A stretch of 64,000 nt of DNA from CAJBLF01 sp041675025 (lineage in GTDB: Bacteria; Patescibacteriota; Gracilibacteria; Absconditabacterales; Absconditicoccaceae), in assembly GCA_041675025.1 (NCBI GenBank), contig JBAYUS010000001.1:186001-250000 (forward strand). The letters are read 5' to 3'. Position numbers and translations under genes: made by a program. Below are positions 56,250 through 64,000 of the stretch, one piece after another. The notes beneath the pieces are model-generated. The model saw only the letters and a program-made list of their open reading frames with translations, searched no databases and was not told the DNA's origin. Every line of letters begins with the position of its first letter. Positions within the stretch are counted from its first letter, which is position 1.

Positions 56250-57401
56250 ATGAAGAAAATAAAACGGATCGTGATTTTCACGTTGTTTCTTGATATGTTG
56301 GGTATGACTATTATGATGCCTGCTTATCCGAATTTAGTAGAATATTATCATACAAGTTATTTAATGATTTCACTATGAGCGACTCTTTTTGCTTTATTTG
56401 GATTATTTTCTACACCGATTCTCTGAGCAATCTCTGATAAATATTGAAGAAAAATTGTCCTCTTAGTCTCCGTTATTTCTAGTCTCATAAGTTATGGGTT
56501 GATTTGGATTTCTGGAAATGTTTGGATATTTTTGGTCTCAAGAATTGTAAATGGTGCCGCTGCAGGAAATATTAGTTCAATTCAATCTATTCTGAGTGAT
56601 ATTTCTGTAGATCATAAAGAACGTACAGCTAACTTCTGACTTTTTTGAGCAGTGTTTGGTGCGGGATTTATTATTGGTCCAGCGATAGGAGGATGGTTAC
56701 TTGGATATGGAGTAAAAATCCCGTTTATCGTCAGTTTTTTTCTTTGTCTTATTAATGTTCTCTTTATTATTCGAGGACTTCCTGAGACAAATAAATTTTT
56801 GGCTAAAGCAAAAAAGATTTCTATCAATATTATTACTATTTTCAAAAATATGTTTGTAAGTCCCGAGAAAAAATATTATTTTGTATTTTTTATCATCAAC
56901 TTGGCGTTGATGGTATACCAAATGTCTTTTGTCCTTTTTCTCAATGAAAGGTTTGGTATGTCTGGTGAAAAAAGTGGATATGTAATGGCTTTGATATGAG
57001 TTGTTATGGTAATAAATCAATGATTCCTTCTGAGTAAATTTTGGCTCAAAAGATTTTCAAATAAACGTTTGATCTGAATAAGTATTTCATGAATGATTCT
57101 TTGTTATGCTTGAGCTTTTTTTGCTGTTTCAGCTCCAGTCATTATTGCTTTCGTAGCAATCAGTTGAATTTTTCAGTGAATTTTCCGTCCCGTATTTGGA
57201 AATATAATTTTGGGAAATAATCAAGATGTCTGATTAATTAATGGTAATATGGCTGCTTTAGTTAATTTTGCAAGTATTTTTTGACCATTGGTCGGTGGAT
57301 ATATGATTGATATACATATTTCTCCTTTTGGTGTAGTTACGGTTTTGCTTATTATTGCATATATGTATTCAAAGAAATATCTAACCAGAAGCATCGCTTA
57401 A
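56250..57401 (+). CDS. MFS transporter, 383 aa
   Basis: ATG 56250 to TAA 57399-57401. Twelve hydrophobic segments are visible. FSTPILGAISDKYGRKIVLL is the MFS motif A (GxxxDxxGRK) after TM2, and VFGAGFIIGPAIGGWLLGYG is the antiporter motif C in TM5, so it belongs with drug:proton antiporters of the Bmr/TetA group. Many membrane glycines are TGA. The substrate is unknown. The gene is alone, with a repeat upstream and no regulator nearby. Confidence 0.85.
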
Positions 57402-57467
57402 TTACTATAATTGACTTGAATTTTATGGACAAGAACGTACATTAACTGGTGAATGTTTTTGTTTTTT

Positions 57468-57502
57468 CTAAATTCTAAATTTTAAATTTTAAATTCTAAA
57501 TT
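57468..57502. repeat. AAATTCTAAATTTT tandem tract before hisS
   Basis: About three units of AAATT(C/T)TAAATT abut the hisS start codon and leave no clear Shine-Dalgarno sequence. Confidence 0.7.
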
Positions 57503-58825
57503 ATGGTTCTTCGTCCAGGATGATTTCCTGAATATAGTCCAGCAGAACAGTTAATATTTGATCAGGTTAAAGCCATTATTGAGGCTAATTATCGTCAATA
57601 TGGTTTTGCACATATAGAAACTCCTGCAGTGGAGCCTACTTCTGTTCTTCTCGCAAAAAATGGTGAAGATGCAGGTAAACAAATTTTTTGATTATATGGA
57701 TTGGCTCAAGGTAATGAAAATACTAAGGAGTATGCATTACATTTTGACTTAACAGTTCCTTTTGCAAGATATGTATTAGATCGAGAAAATGAATTAACAT
57801 TTCCATTTAAACGTTATCAAATCCAACCTGTTCGAAGAGGAGAAAGATCTCAAAGAGGCAGATTTAAAGAATTCTGGCAATCAGATATAGATGTTATTCG
57901 AAAAGACGAGGTACAAGGGACAAGGAACAAGGAACAAGGTGTTGTATGAAAAAATTTGTATTATGATGCAGAGATGCTTATTGTGATAGCAAAAACTTTA
58001 CATGAAATAGTTGCAAAATTTCTTTCACACAAACCATTTACCTTACATATTAATAATAGATATCTTCTTGCTGGATTTTTTTCTCAGTTTGATGAAAAGA
58101 TAGTTCCTCAACTCTATAACTTGCTTGATAAATATTATAAAATGTGATTTGATACTTTTCAAAAAGAGCTTGCAGTATTGGTTTCTGATGCTGATGCAAA
58201 AAAAATAATTGCTTTTACACAAAGTAATTTTGATAGATTAGATCCAAATCTTGTAGACAATGATAATTATCGTAAATGATATCAAGAACTTCAAGAAGTA
58301 CTTCGTTTTGTTGATGGGCTCAATCAAGAAAACAAATATAATATTGTATGGGATCCATATATCATTAGATGATTAGACTATTATACAGGTACAGTATATG
58401 AAACATTATTTGACGATGATATTGCTTTGGGAAGTATTAGTTCTGGAGGAAGATATGAAAATCTCACAGGATATATCAATCCAAAAAAAAGTAATTATTC
58501 TGGTGTGTGATGAAGTATCTGACTTTCAAGAATAGTCTACCTTATCTTAGAGACTATGAAACCTGAACATGCTACACAGACTGAATATTTATTTATCCAC
58601 TTTCCTGAAACTATAAAGGATGTTCTTATGCTTGCAAATCTCTTCGTCAATGAAGGAAAAAATGTAGAAGTCTATCCGTCTTCAGAAAAATTAGGAAAAC
58701 AGTTTACTTATGCAGATAAAAAATGAATTCCTTATGTTGTTATTTTTGGAGAAGGAGAAAGAGATTTGAAAAGATATAAAATCAAACATATGGAGACGGG
58801 TAAAGAAGAAGAAATTGCTTTATAA
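57503..58825 (+). CDS. hisS: Histidyl-tRNA synthetase, 440 aa
   Basis: ATG 57503 to TAA 58823-58825. LRPGGFPEYSPAEQLIFDQV, then motif 1/2 RYQIQPVRRGERSQRGRFKEFWQSDIDVI, the histidine site GLDYYTGTVYETLF and GSISSGGRYENL. The C-terminal anticodon domain (about 345-440) is present. A DNA tract of ACAAGGAACAAGG units (57912-57940) adds a KDEVQGTRNKEQGVVGKN loop in the catalytic domain just after motif 2, a position where other HisRS have no such insertion. The related tract is in korA. The enzyme charges tRNA-His. Confidence 0.92.
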
Positions 58826-58872
58826 AATTAAATTCTCAATACTTTCAAATTTTTATTGTGTCTCAATTAAGG

Positions 58873-58903
58873 AAAAAAGCCGTGAAATTCAACGGCTTTT
58901 TTA
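58873..58903 (+). terminator. Bidirectional terminator after hisS
   Basis: AAAAAAGCCGT-GAAATTCA-ACGGCTTTTTT. It serves hisS and probably also the convergent 54-aa gene. Confidence 0.85.
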
Positions 58904-58917
58904 TTTGTTAAGTCTTT

Positions 58918-59082
58918 TTAATGAGGAGGAGTATTCATCCCTATCAAGATGAATGTTCCAAAGAACAGTATTAGTCCAAACATCAATATGATTAATGTTA
59001 TTTCTACTGGATATTCTTTTATCAACTTTATGATTCGACTTTCCCCATCTTTTTCTGGTTTGTTTGAATTAGATGTTTCCAT
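58918..59082 (-). CDS. Small single-span membrane protein, 54 aa
   Basis: ATG at 59082, TAA at 58918-58920. A charged N-terminus (ETSNSNKPEKDGESR) precedes one membrane helix (EITLIILMFGLILFFGTFILIG) and a short tail. No TGA codon is used. No family recognised. It is convergent with hisS and shares its terminator. Confidence 0.55.
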   Translation of the reverse strand: METSNSNKPEKDGESRIIKLIKEYPVEITLIILMFGLILFFGTFILIGMNTPPH

Positions 59083-59085
59083 AGT

Positions 59086-59113
59086 TTGACATTTTTATTT
59101 TATATAGTATAAC
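59086..59113 (+). promoter_or_regulatory. Possible promoter of the DUF2304-GT2 gene
   Basis: TTGACA (59086-59091), 16-base spacer, TATAAC (59108-59113). It would give a leader of about 210 bases, which holds a GTCCCGC-TGT-GCGGGAT hairpin near 59153-59171. Confidence 0.4.
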
Positions 59114-59328
59114 TTTTTTTATTGATAAAACAACTGATTTTTTCTTTGTAATGTCCCGCTGTGCGGGATAAATGCGACATCAAAATCTTTATGTATTATT
59201 TCTTCGTATAGCCCCATATTCTATTGTAATCAAACGATTGAGACAAGATTTTTGTGTCTTATTTAACTTGATTTTATTAGTTAACTAAATATAGTTTTTG
59301 TATTACTTTTTAGCTTCTCAAAGTATCT

Positions 59329-60447
59329 ATGTCATTGCTACAGTTTGTTGTGTTACTTTCTGCCGTAGTGTTCATCTTATTTGGACTAGATTTGTACAAA
59401 CGTAAAAAAATGAATGTGCTGCATTTTTTTGTGTTCTTTATATGAGGTGCTATGATCGTTATTTTTGCTTTAAAACAAGAGTTACTCGATCAATTTGGTA
59501 ATTTTTTTGGTGTAGCTAGAGGTGCTGATTTGTTGGTGTATGTCTCACTTATTCTCTTATTCTATTTCTATATTGATTGACTTAATAAATATACAAAAGA
59601 TAAATTTCAACTGACAAAACTTATTTCTCAGACTGCTATCAATGAATGATATGAAACAAATAAGGATCAGATTACTCATCGACAAAATTCTGGAGAAAAG
59701 GATGATTTTGTATTTAATATCAGAGTATATAATGAAGAAAAAGCGGTTGGCACTATTATCGATGAAATCATTCATGCAGGATTCAGAAAAATAGTTCTTA
59801 TCAATGATGGCTCGACGGACAATAGTTTACACGTTCTTCAAGAAAAGAAAAAACAATATCCTGATAAACTCATCATTATCCTTGACCATACCATCAATAG
59901 AGGAGGTGGTGCAGCAAATCAGACGGGATATAATTTCATTAAAAAATATGGTGATGAACTCAAAATCAAACGATTTGTCGGATTTGATTCAGATGGACAA
60001 ATGGATGTGAAAGATATGGAGACCTTTATGAAACATATTCATGCTGATCAAAAACTTTGATTGGATTTGGAAAATAAAAAACCTGATCTCTATCTCGGTT
60101 CGAGATTTCTTGAATGAAGTAAAGTAGATAATATGCCTGGTATGAGAAGAATTATTCTTAAAATTGCAAAAATAGTGACGAGAATATTCTATGGAACTAA
60201 AGTGACTGATCCACATATCTGATATAGAGTTGTTTCACTTCCTATCTTAAGAAAATTTGTACTTACTGCTGATGGAATGCATTATGCAAATGAAGTGAAT
60301 GAACAAATAAAAAGACATCATATGAAATATAAAGAACTTCCTGTACATATTCGCTATACAGAACATAGTTTGAAAAAATGACAAAAAAATTCTAATAGTA
60401 TCAAACTTGCAGTAGAAATGATTTATAAAAAACTATTTTTTAGATAA
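59329..60447 (+). CDS. DUF2304-GT2 fusion glycosyltransferase, 372 aa
   Basis: ATG 59329 to TAA 60445-60447. The first 115 residues are a DUF2304-type region with three hydrophobic segments (LLQFVVLLSAVVFILFGL, VLHFFVFFIGGAMIVIFAL, DLLVYVSLILLFYFYI). A dolichyl-phosphate mannosyltransferase-like GT2 domain follows: FNIRVYNEEKAVGTIIDEI, KIVLINDGSTDNSL, GGGAANQTGYN, VGFDSDGQMDVKDM (metal DxD) and SRFLEGSKVDNMPGMRR. In most bacteria these two are separate adjacent genes; here they form one chain. It may charge a polyprenyl phosphate with a sugar for surface glycosylation. Confidence 0.82.
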
Positions 60448-60460
60448 CATTCCCCGTGTT

Positions 60461-60547
60461 GACGTCATTCTTGTCCCGTATCAAGTACGGGATGATCGGG
60501 AATACATACAAAGCAAACTGGATTCCCGCTTTCGCGGGAATGACGTG
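60461..60547. repeat. GC-rich double hairpin repeat
   Basis: GTCATTCTTGTCCCGTATC-AAGTACGGGATGATC and GATTCCCGCTTTCGCGGGAATGACG, two hairpins of a second REP class with GTCATTC/GAATGAC ends. Confidence 0.8.
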
Positions 60548-60601
60548 TAGGTGTTTAATACGGGAATAATATGATTGTTTTTTATTATTAGTATATTAGC
60601 T

Positions 60602-61840
60602 ATGATAGACTTAAAAAAAGTTCGCGATGATATTGAGGGATATAAATTAATCTGTCAACATAAGAATAAAAAAATCGATGTGGAATGAATTCTTGCTAAA
60701 GACGATCAAAGAAAAGAATTCCAACAAAAGATTGATGCTATGAAATTCCAACAAAAGGAATTGGCAGCCAAAAAAGATTATGATGGTGCTAAATCTTTGA
60801 AGGTAGAAATTCAATGACTGGATGAACAGTATGAAAAGATAGTTACTGAACTTAATAATGATCTCTTAACTATGCCAAATACTGCTTTATATTCAGGTGT
60901 GCCTATCGGTAGCAACGAAAGTGAAAATGTTGTCGTTAAAACTTTTGGTGAAGTTCCAGCTTTTGGGTTTGAAACAAAAGATCATATGACGATTATGAAA
61001 CAGTATGATATGGTAGATGGTGAAAGATGAGTAAAATTGGCTTGAGCTCGTAGTTATTTTCTTAAAGGCGATGGTATGATGTTGGAACAAGCAGTACTTC
61101 AGTATACCTTGAAAAAGCTTGTAGCAAAATGATTTACTCCAATGAATGTACCAAATATCGTTAATCCAGAATGCTTAATAGGAACATGATATTTTCCTGG
61201 TGGAGAAGAAGATGCTTATTGGATGGAAAGAGATAATCAACGATTGATTTGAACATCTGAAATACCTGTAACTGCATATCATATGGATGAAGTATTAGAT
61301 GAAAAAGAATTACCAAAAAAATATTGTGGATATTCTGCATGTTATCGTAGAGAGGCTGGTACCTATGGAAAAGATACTGCTGGACTTTATAGAGTACATC
61401 AATTTATGAAAGTAGAACAGGTAGTTATCTTGCCAGAAAATGAAAAAATGTCTAATGAATATCACCAACAAATATTACAAAATGCTATGGATATCCTTGA
61501 TGATCTTAAAATACCATATCGTTTGTTACAGCTTTGTAGCTGAGATCTCGCTATAGGAAAATATAATTCTCATGATTTAGAATGCTGGATGCCTTCACGT
61601 AATGCTTACGGAGAGACACATTCTGTGACTTCATTTCTTGATTTTCAATCACGTAGATTAAATCTTCGTTATCGTGATGCTGAAGGAAAAATCAAATACT
61701 GTTATACATTAAATAATACTGCTATAGCGACTCCGAGAGTCCTTATTGCTATTATTGAAAATAATCAACAAGCTGATGGAACTATCAAAATTCCTGATGT
61801 TTTAGTACCATATATGGGCAAAGAATTTATCGGTAAATAA
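60602..61840 (+). CDS. serS: Seryl-tRNA synthetase, 412 aa
   Basis: ATG 60602 to TAA 61838-61840. The N-terminal coiled coil (about 1-95) is present. In the catalytic domain, RLIGTSEIPVTAYHMDE (motif 1 area), YSACYRREAGTYGKDTAGLYRVHQFMKVEQ (motif 2) and TLNNTAIATPRVLIAIIENNQ (motif 3) are intact, and ECWMPSRNAYGETHSVTSFLDFQSRRLNLRY matches bacterial SerRS. It charges tRNA-Ser. Confidence 0.93.
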
Positions 61841-61850
61841 ATATATTATA

Positions 61851-61880
61851 AATTCTGTCCAAGTGGCAGAATTTTTTTTC
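61851..61880 (+). terminator. Terminator after serS
   Basis: ATTCTGTCC-AAGT-GGCAGAAT hairpin followed by eight Ts. Confidence 0.8.
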
Positions 61881-61883
61881 AAA

Positions 61884-61917
61884 ATAAAAAAAGTTCCTGA
61901 GAATTCTCAGGAACTTG
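61884..61917 (-). terminator. Minus-strand terminator
   Basis: AAGTTCCTGAGAATTCTCAGGAACTT, a perfect inverted repeat, followed on the minus strand by a T-run. It ends the 118-aa gene. Confidence 0.8.
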
Positions 61918-61918
61918 T

Positions 61919-62275
61919 TTATCTACGTTTTAAGATAATACGAATATCATCAATTAGCTCAATGGGTATCAAAAATTCGGTTTGCAATGTTTCATAACTA
62001 CTGTCATCATATACAGTATCTGCATCACCGGTATGATACCTTAATTTTTTTGTGTATACCATTTCTCCATCTTGAGATATACTTTCTATAGTCCCGCTAA
62101 GATGAAATTTTTGATCACCACCAATAAGATTTTTACCTTCTATTGGATATTTTTTTAATAAATAATCTTCTCCTCTTTTTTTAAGTGTGAGATGTATACC
62201 TATAATTTTCTGGTCTTTTAGAAAACTTAATATTATTCCCTTTTCTTTTGTTGATATTTTTTCGAATGTTTCCAT
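61919..62275 (-). CDS. Uncharacterised beta-rich protein, 118 aa
   Basis: TAA at 61919-61921; I chose the ATG at 62275 (METFEKIS) rather than the upstream ATG at 62326, because the extra 17 residues run through an AT-rich leader. Alternating hydrophobic and charged residues suggest a small beta-barrel or ligand domain: EKGIILSFLKDQKIIGIHLTL, QKFHLSGTIESISQDGEMVYTKKL, EFLIPIELIDDIRIILKRR. No TGA codon is used. I do not recognise the family. It has its own terminator. Confidence 0.6.
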   Translation of the reverse strand: METFEKISTKEKGIILSFLKDQKIIGIHLTLKKRGEDYLLKKYPIEGKNLIGGDQKFHLSGTIESISQDGEMVYTKKLRYHTGDADTVYDDSSYETLQTEFLIPIELIDDIRIILKRR

Positions 62276-62338
62276 ATGTTTTATTTTTTGTCTATATAAA
62301 CATATATATTTTCTTTCTAAAGTCAAGTTTTACAATAA

Positions 62339-62364
62339 TAAAAAAAAGCTCCTGTTGAGGAGTT
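62339..62364 (-). terminator. Terminator of tRNA-Cys
   Basis: On the minus strand CTCCT-CAAC-AGGAG is followed by seven Ts, 10 bases past the tRNA 3' end. Confidence 0.7.
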
Positions 62365-62373
62365 TCTCTATCA

Positions 62374-62446
62374 GGCACCTATGGGATTCGAACCCATGAA
62401 CCGAGGTTTTGCAGACCTGTCTATTAGACCACTCTAGCAAGGTGCC
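62374..62446 (-). tRNA. tRNA-Cys (GCA)
   Basis: Minus strand GGCACCT...AGGTGCC acceptor pairs fully. The T-arm is GGGTTCGAATCCC and the anticodon loop CTGCAAA gives GCA (Cys). The CCA end is not encoded. Length 73 nt. Confidence 0.93.
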
Positions 62447-62475
62447 ATAACTATTTTATTTTAATTATTAATATC

Positions 62476-62543
62476 TGCCGGATTTCGCCCCGCAGAATTG
62501 CGGGGTTGCAGACCCGTCTATTAGACCACTCTAGCAAGGTGCC
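62476..62543 (-). pseudogene. Partial tRNA-Cys copy fused to a GC palindrome
   Basis: The 5' half of tRNA-Cys, from GGCACCTTGCTAGAGTGG through the GTCTGCAA anticodon loop, is repeated 97 bases upstream. The 3' half is replaced by a palindrome CCCCGCAGAATTGCGGGG and a degenerate tail, so no T-arm or acceptor strand can form. Confidence 0.8.
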
Positions 62544-62616
62544 ATTTTGGTCGTGTGGTATATATACGAATATGTTTTTTCTTTTCAATTACAAAATTTA
62601 TTTTTTGGTGTTTTGA

Positions 62617-63072
62617 TTACATATGTTTAATCTCTCTATCCATATGTTTTTTAATATCCTTTTCTTTGAGTATTTGTTTTTTTTCTATCTGTCTCATAAG
62701 TTTACCAATTCAAATTTTTATTTTAATCAAACCACGTTTATTAATATATATTTCTAGTGGTACAATTACCGTTCCTGATTTATCGATTGCTGCAGATATT
62801 TTTGCTAATTCTTTTTTTGTAATTAATATTTTTCTTTTCCCTTTAGCTTCGTATCAAGGTACGAGAGCGTGAGATGTTTTTTCATATAAAGGAACATCCA
62901 TATTTAAAATCCATAATTCCTTATTACTCAATCTTACTATACTATCTTTGATATTTACATGACTTGCTTTTATGGATTTAACTTCGTGTCACTTCAAAAT
63001 AACTCAGACTTCATAGTCCTTGTCTATCTGATAATCGTGATATGCATGTTTATTTTTGCTTATTATCTTCAT
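62617..63072 (-). CDS. smpB: SsrA-binding protein SmpB, 151 aa
   Basis: ATG at 63072, TAA at 62617-62619. YHDYQIDKDYEVGVILKGHEVKSIKASHVNIKDSIVRL is the conserved SmpB core (EVKSIR-type), followed by LYEKTSHALVPGYEAKGKRKILI and PLEIYINKRGLIKIKIGIGKL. The basic C-terminal tail is present. It brings tmRNA to stalled ribosomes; the tmRNA is at 4637-5032. Glycines in VGVILKGH are TGA. Confidence 0.92.
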
Positions 63073-63079
63073 TTTAAAT

Positions 63080-63115
63080 TAATGAATAATGAATGATGAA
63101 AAATGAATGATGAAA
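63080..63115. repeat. AATGAAT/GATGAA tandem tract
   Basis: Units of AATGAATAATGAATGATGAAA just upstream of smpB; same class as 51451-51478 and the in-frame tract at 31299-31331. Confidence 0.7.
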
Positions 63116-63204
63116 GAAATTTTCTTGTAATGGACTATTGTAAATTACGATAGTTTATAAAGATATGATTCCAACATTATTCATTATTAATGCTTAATTT
63201 TTAA

Positions 63205-63999
63205 TTAGTTTTTAGGATCTACTCGATTTATTTTTGTATTTCCTACTCATAGATTTATATATAAGTTTATAGTTTTTTTTACCGTATCAATATTTTGTGA
63301 TTGGAAATAATGTCCGTAGGTTGCATCAAATTCTGGTGCATTAAATTTACCTATAAGCATTTTATAATACATTATAACTCCTACATCTCTTGGAATATCA
63401 ATCTCTATATTTGCTGCAGTACCTTGGATTTCTATTTTATTTCCTGAAAGAACATTACCTACTTTTATTGTGATATCATCTATCCCAGCGTGAAATTTCA
63501 ACATTTTTCGTTGGAAAGTATCCAAGTCGATCGTATGTAGTCAGAGAAGATTTTTGATATAGATAAGATCAAATATTTTATTGTCTGGAAGAGTAAGATC
63601 GATATTACTTGTATAATTTTGAAGTACGTTTCGGTTGGTATCTTCATTATATTTTATAAAAAATACATTTTCATTTTGTCCTGAGGAAACCAATAAATTT
63701 CTATCTGAATTTCGTGTTCAATTGATAGTGTTCTTTTTTTTGTCTCCATCGAGATATGAATTTCCTATTAGGGTTTCTATGTATAAATTATTTCTTATAT
63801 TTTTTCCAGTGTTATTGATATTATAACTAAGTGTATCTCCTGATTTTCGTTTGCTTGATGGATTAAATCAGGTATAAATACCTATCGTAAATATTCCTCC
63901 AAATACTGCTAGAAACAAAACCAATCAAAATATTTTCCCTATTATACCTTTATAACTTCGTATGATTATTGTACTTATAATAATAATAACTGGAAATAT
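63205..63999 (-). CDS. LiaF-like membrane protein, truncated by window edge, 264 aa visible
   Basis: TAA at 63205-63207; the frame is open to the window end, so the N-terminus is missing. Two hydrophobic segments lie at the visible start (VIIIIISTIIIRS and IFGLVLFLAVFGGIFTIGIYTG). The rest is a beta-rich external or internal domain: ITIKVGNVLSGNKIEIQGTAANIEIDIPRDVGVIMYYKMLIGKF resembles the C-terminal toast-rack domain of LiaF and related cell-wall stress proteins. TGA glycines occur in the linker. The role is unknown; cell-envelope sensing is a plausible guess. Confidence 0.6.
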
Positions 64000-64000
64000 T

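Overview
The window is AT-rich and reads sensibly only if UGA codes for glycine (genetic code 25). With TGA as a stop almost every gene breaks up. With TGA as Gly, long frames appear that end in TAA or TAG, and TGA falls exactly where family motifs need glycine: the GT11 GLGNQ motif, the NTPase-like GGG of the heptose kinase, the AsnB MCGI start, the HEPN RNALGH motif. This recoding is known from Candidatus Gracilibacteria (BD1-5/GN02) and Candidatus Absconditabacteria (SR1), so the host is most likely one of these small-genome CPR bacteria. I cannot tell which from the sequence. All lengths below use UGA=Gly.

Layout. (1) 1-4670 is an accessory block: the end of a DUF262 protein carrying an in-frame TAG, a HEPN-domain protein, an unknown protein, a small ORF and a large serine recombinase. 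The recombinase reading frame runs into the 3' end of the convergent tmRNA gene (4637-5032), which looks like the junction of an integrative element at ssrA. (2) 5129-9497 is mostly housekeeping: a DUF5684 membrane protein, MscL, DnaG primase and an M16 peptidase. (3) 9778-28512 is a cell-surface region: an SLH-domain protein, a 334-aa anchored surface protein, a 3924-aa beta-helix giant, a 628-aa protein with a Bacteroidota-type T9SS sorting domain and no UGA codons, and a 631-aa protein with an extremely UGA-rich Thr-Gly repeat. CACCCGGGTG palindromes recur between these genes. (4) 28600-30626 holds TsaE, a stand-alone 5'-3' exonuclease and a cytidylyltransferase-like protein.

(5) 30648-51431 is a surface-glycan locus built as two convergent gene trains that meet at 41585/41589. 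The plus train has two GT4 glycosyltransferases, Gmd, Fcl, GalE, the four GDP-heptose enzymes (HddC, HddA, GmhA, GmhB), a GT2, a methyltransferase and a CgeB-like glycosyltransferase. The minus train, read from 51431 down, has a Wzx flippase, a UDP-glucuronate epimerase-like protein, UDP-glucose dehydrogenase, AsnB, a DUF268 protein, an FkbM methyltransferase, a GT11 fucosyltransferase and two methyltransferases. Together they could make nucleotide sugars (GDP-heptose, GDP-fucose or 6-deoxyheptose, UDP-uronic acids), assemble and decorate a glycan, and flip it across the membrane, where the SLH and giant surface proteins are possible carriers.

(6) 51607-64000 is core metabolism and translation: a 2-oxoacid:ferredoxin oxidoreductase (fused gamma-alpha plus beta), a DNPH1-like protein, MurA, an MFS transporter, HisS, a DUF2304-GT2 fusion, SerS, tRNA-Cys with a broken partial copy, SmpB (partner of the tmRNA at the other end) and a LiaF-like membrane protein cut by the window edge.

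Short repeats are common: REP-like hairpins (GTCATTGCGAG...), GC palindromes of the PAGR type, and short AT-rich tandem tracts. Several sit inside coding regions and keep the frame. Coordinates come from hand translation; the long giant frame was checked line by line over about 2.1 kb at its 3' end and sampled elsewhere.
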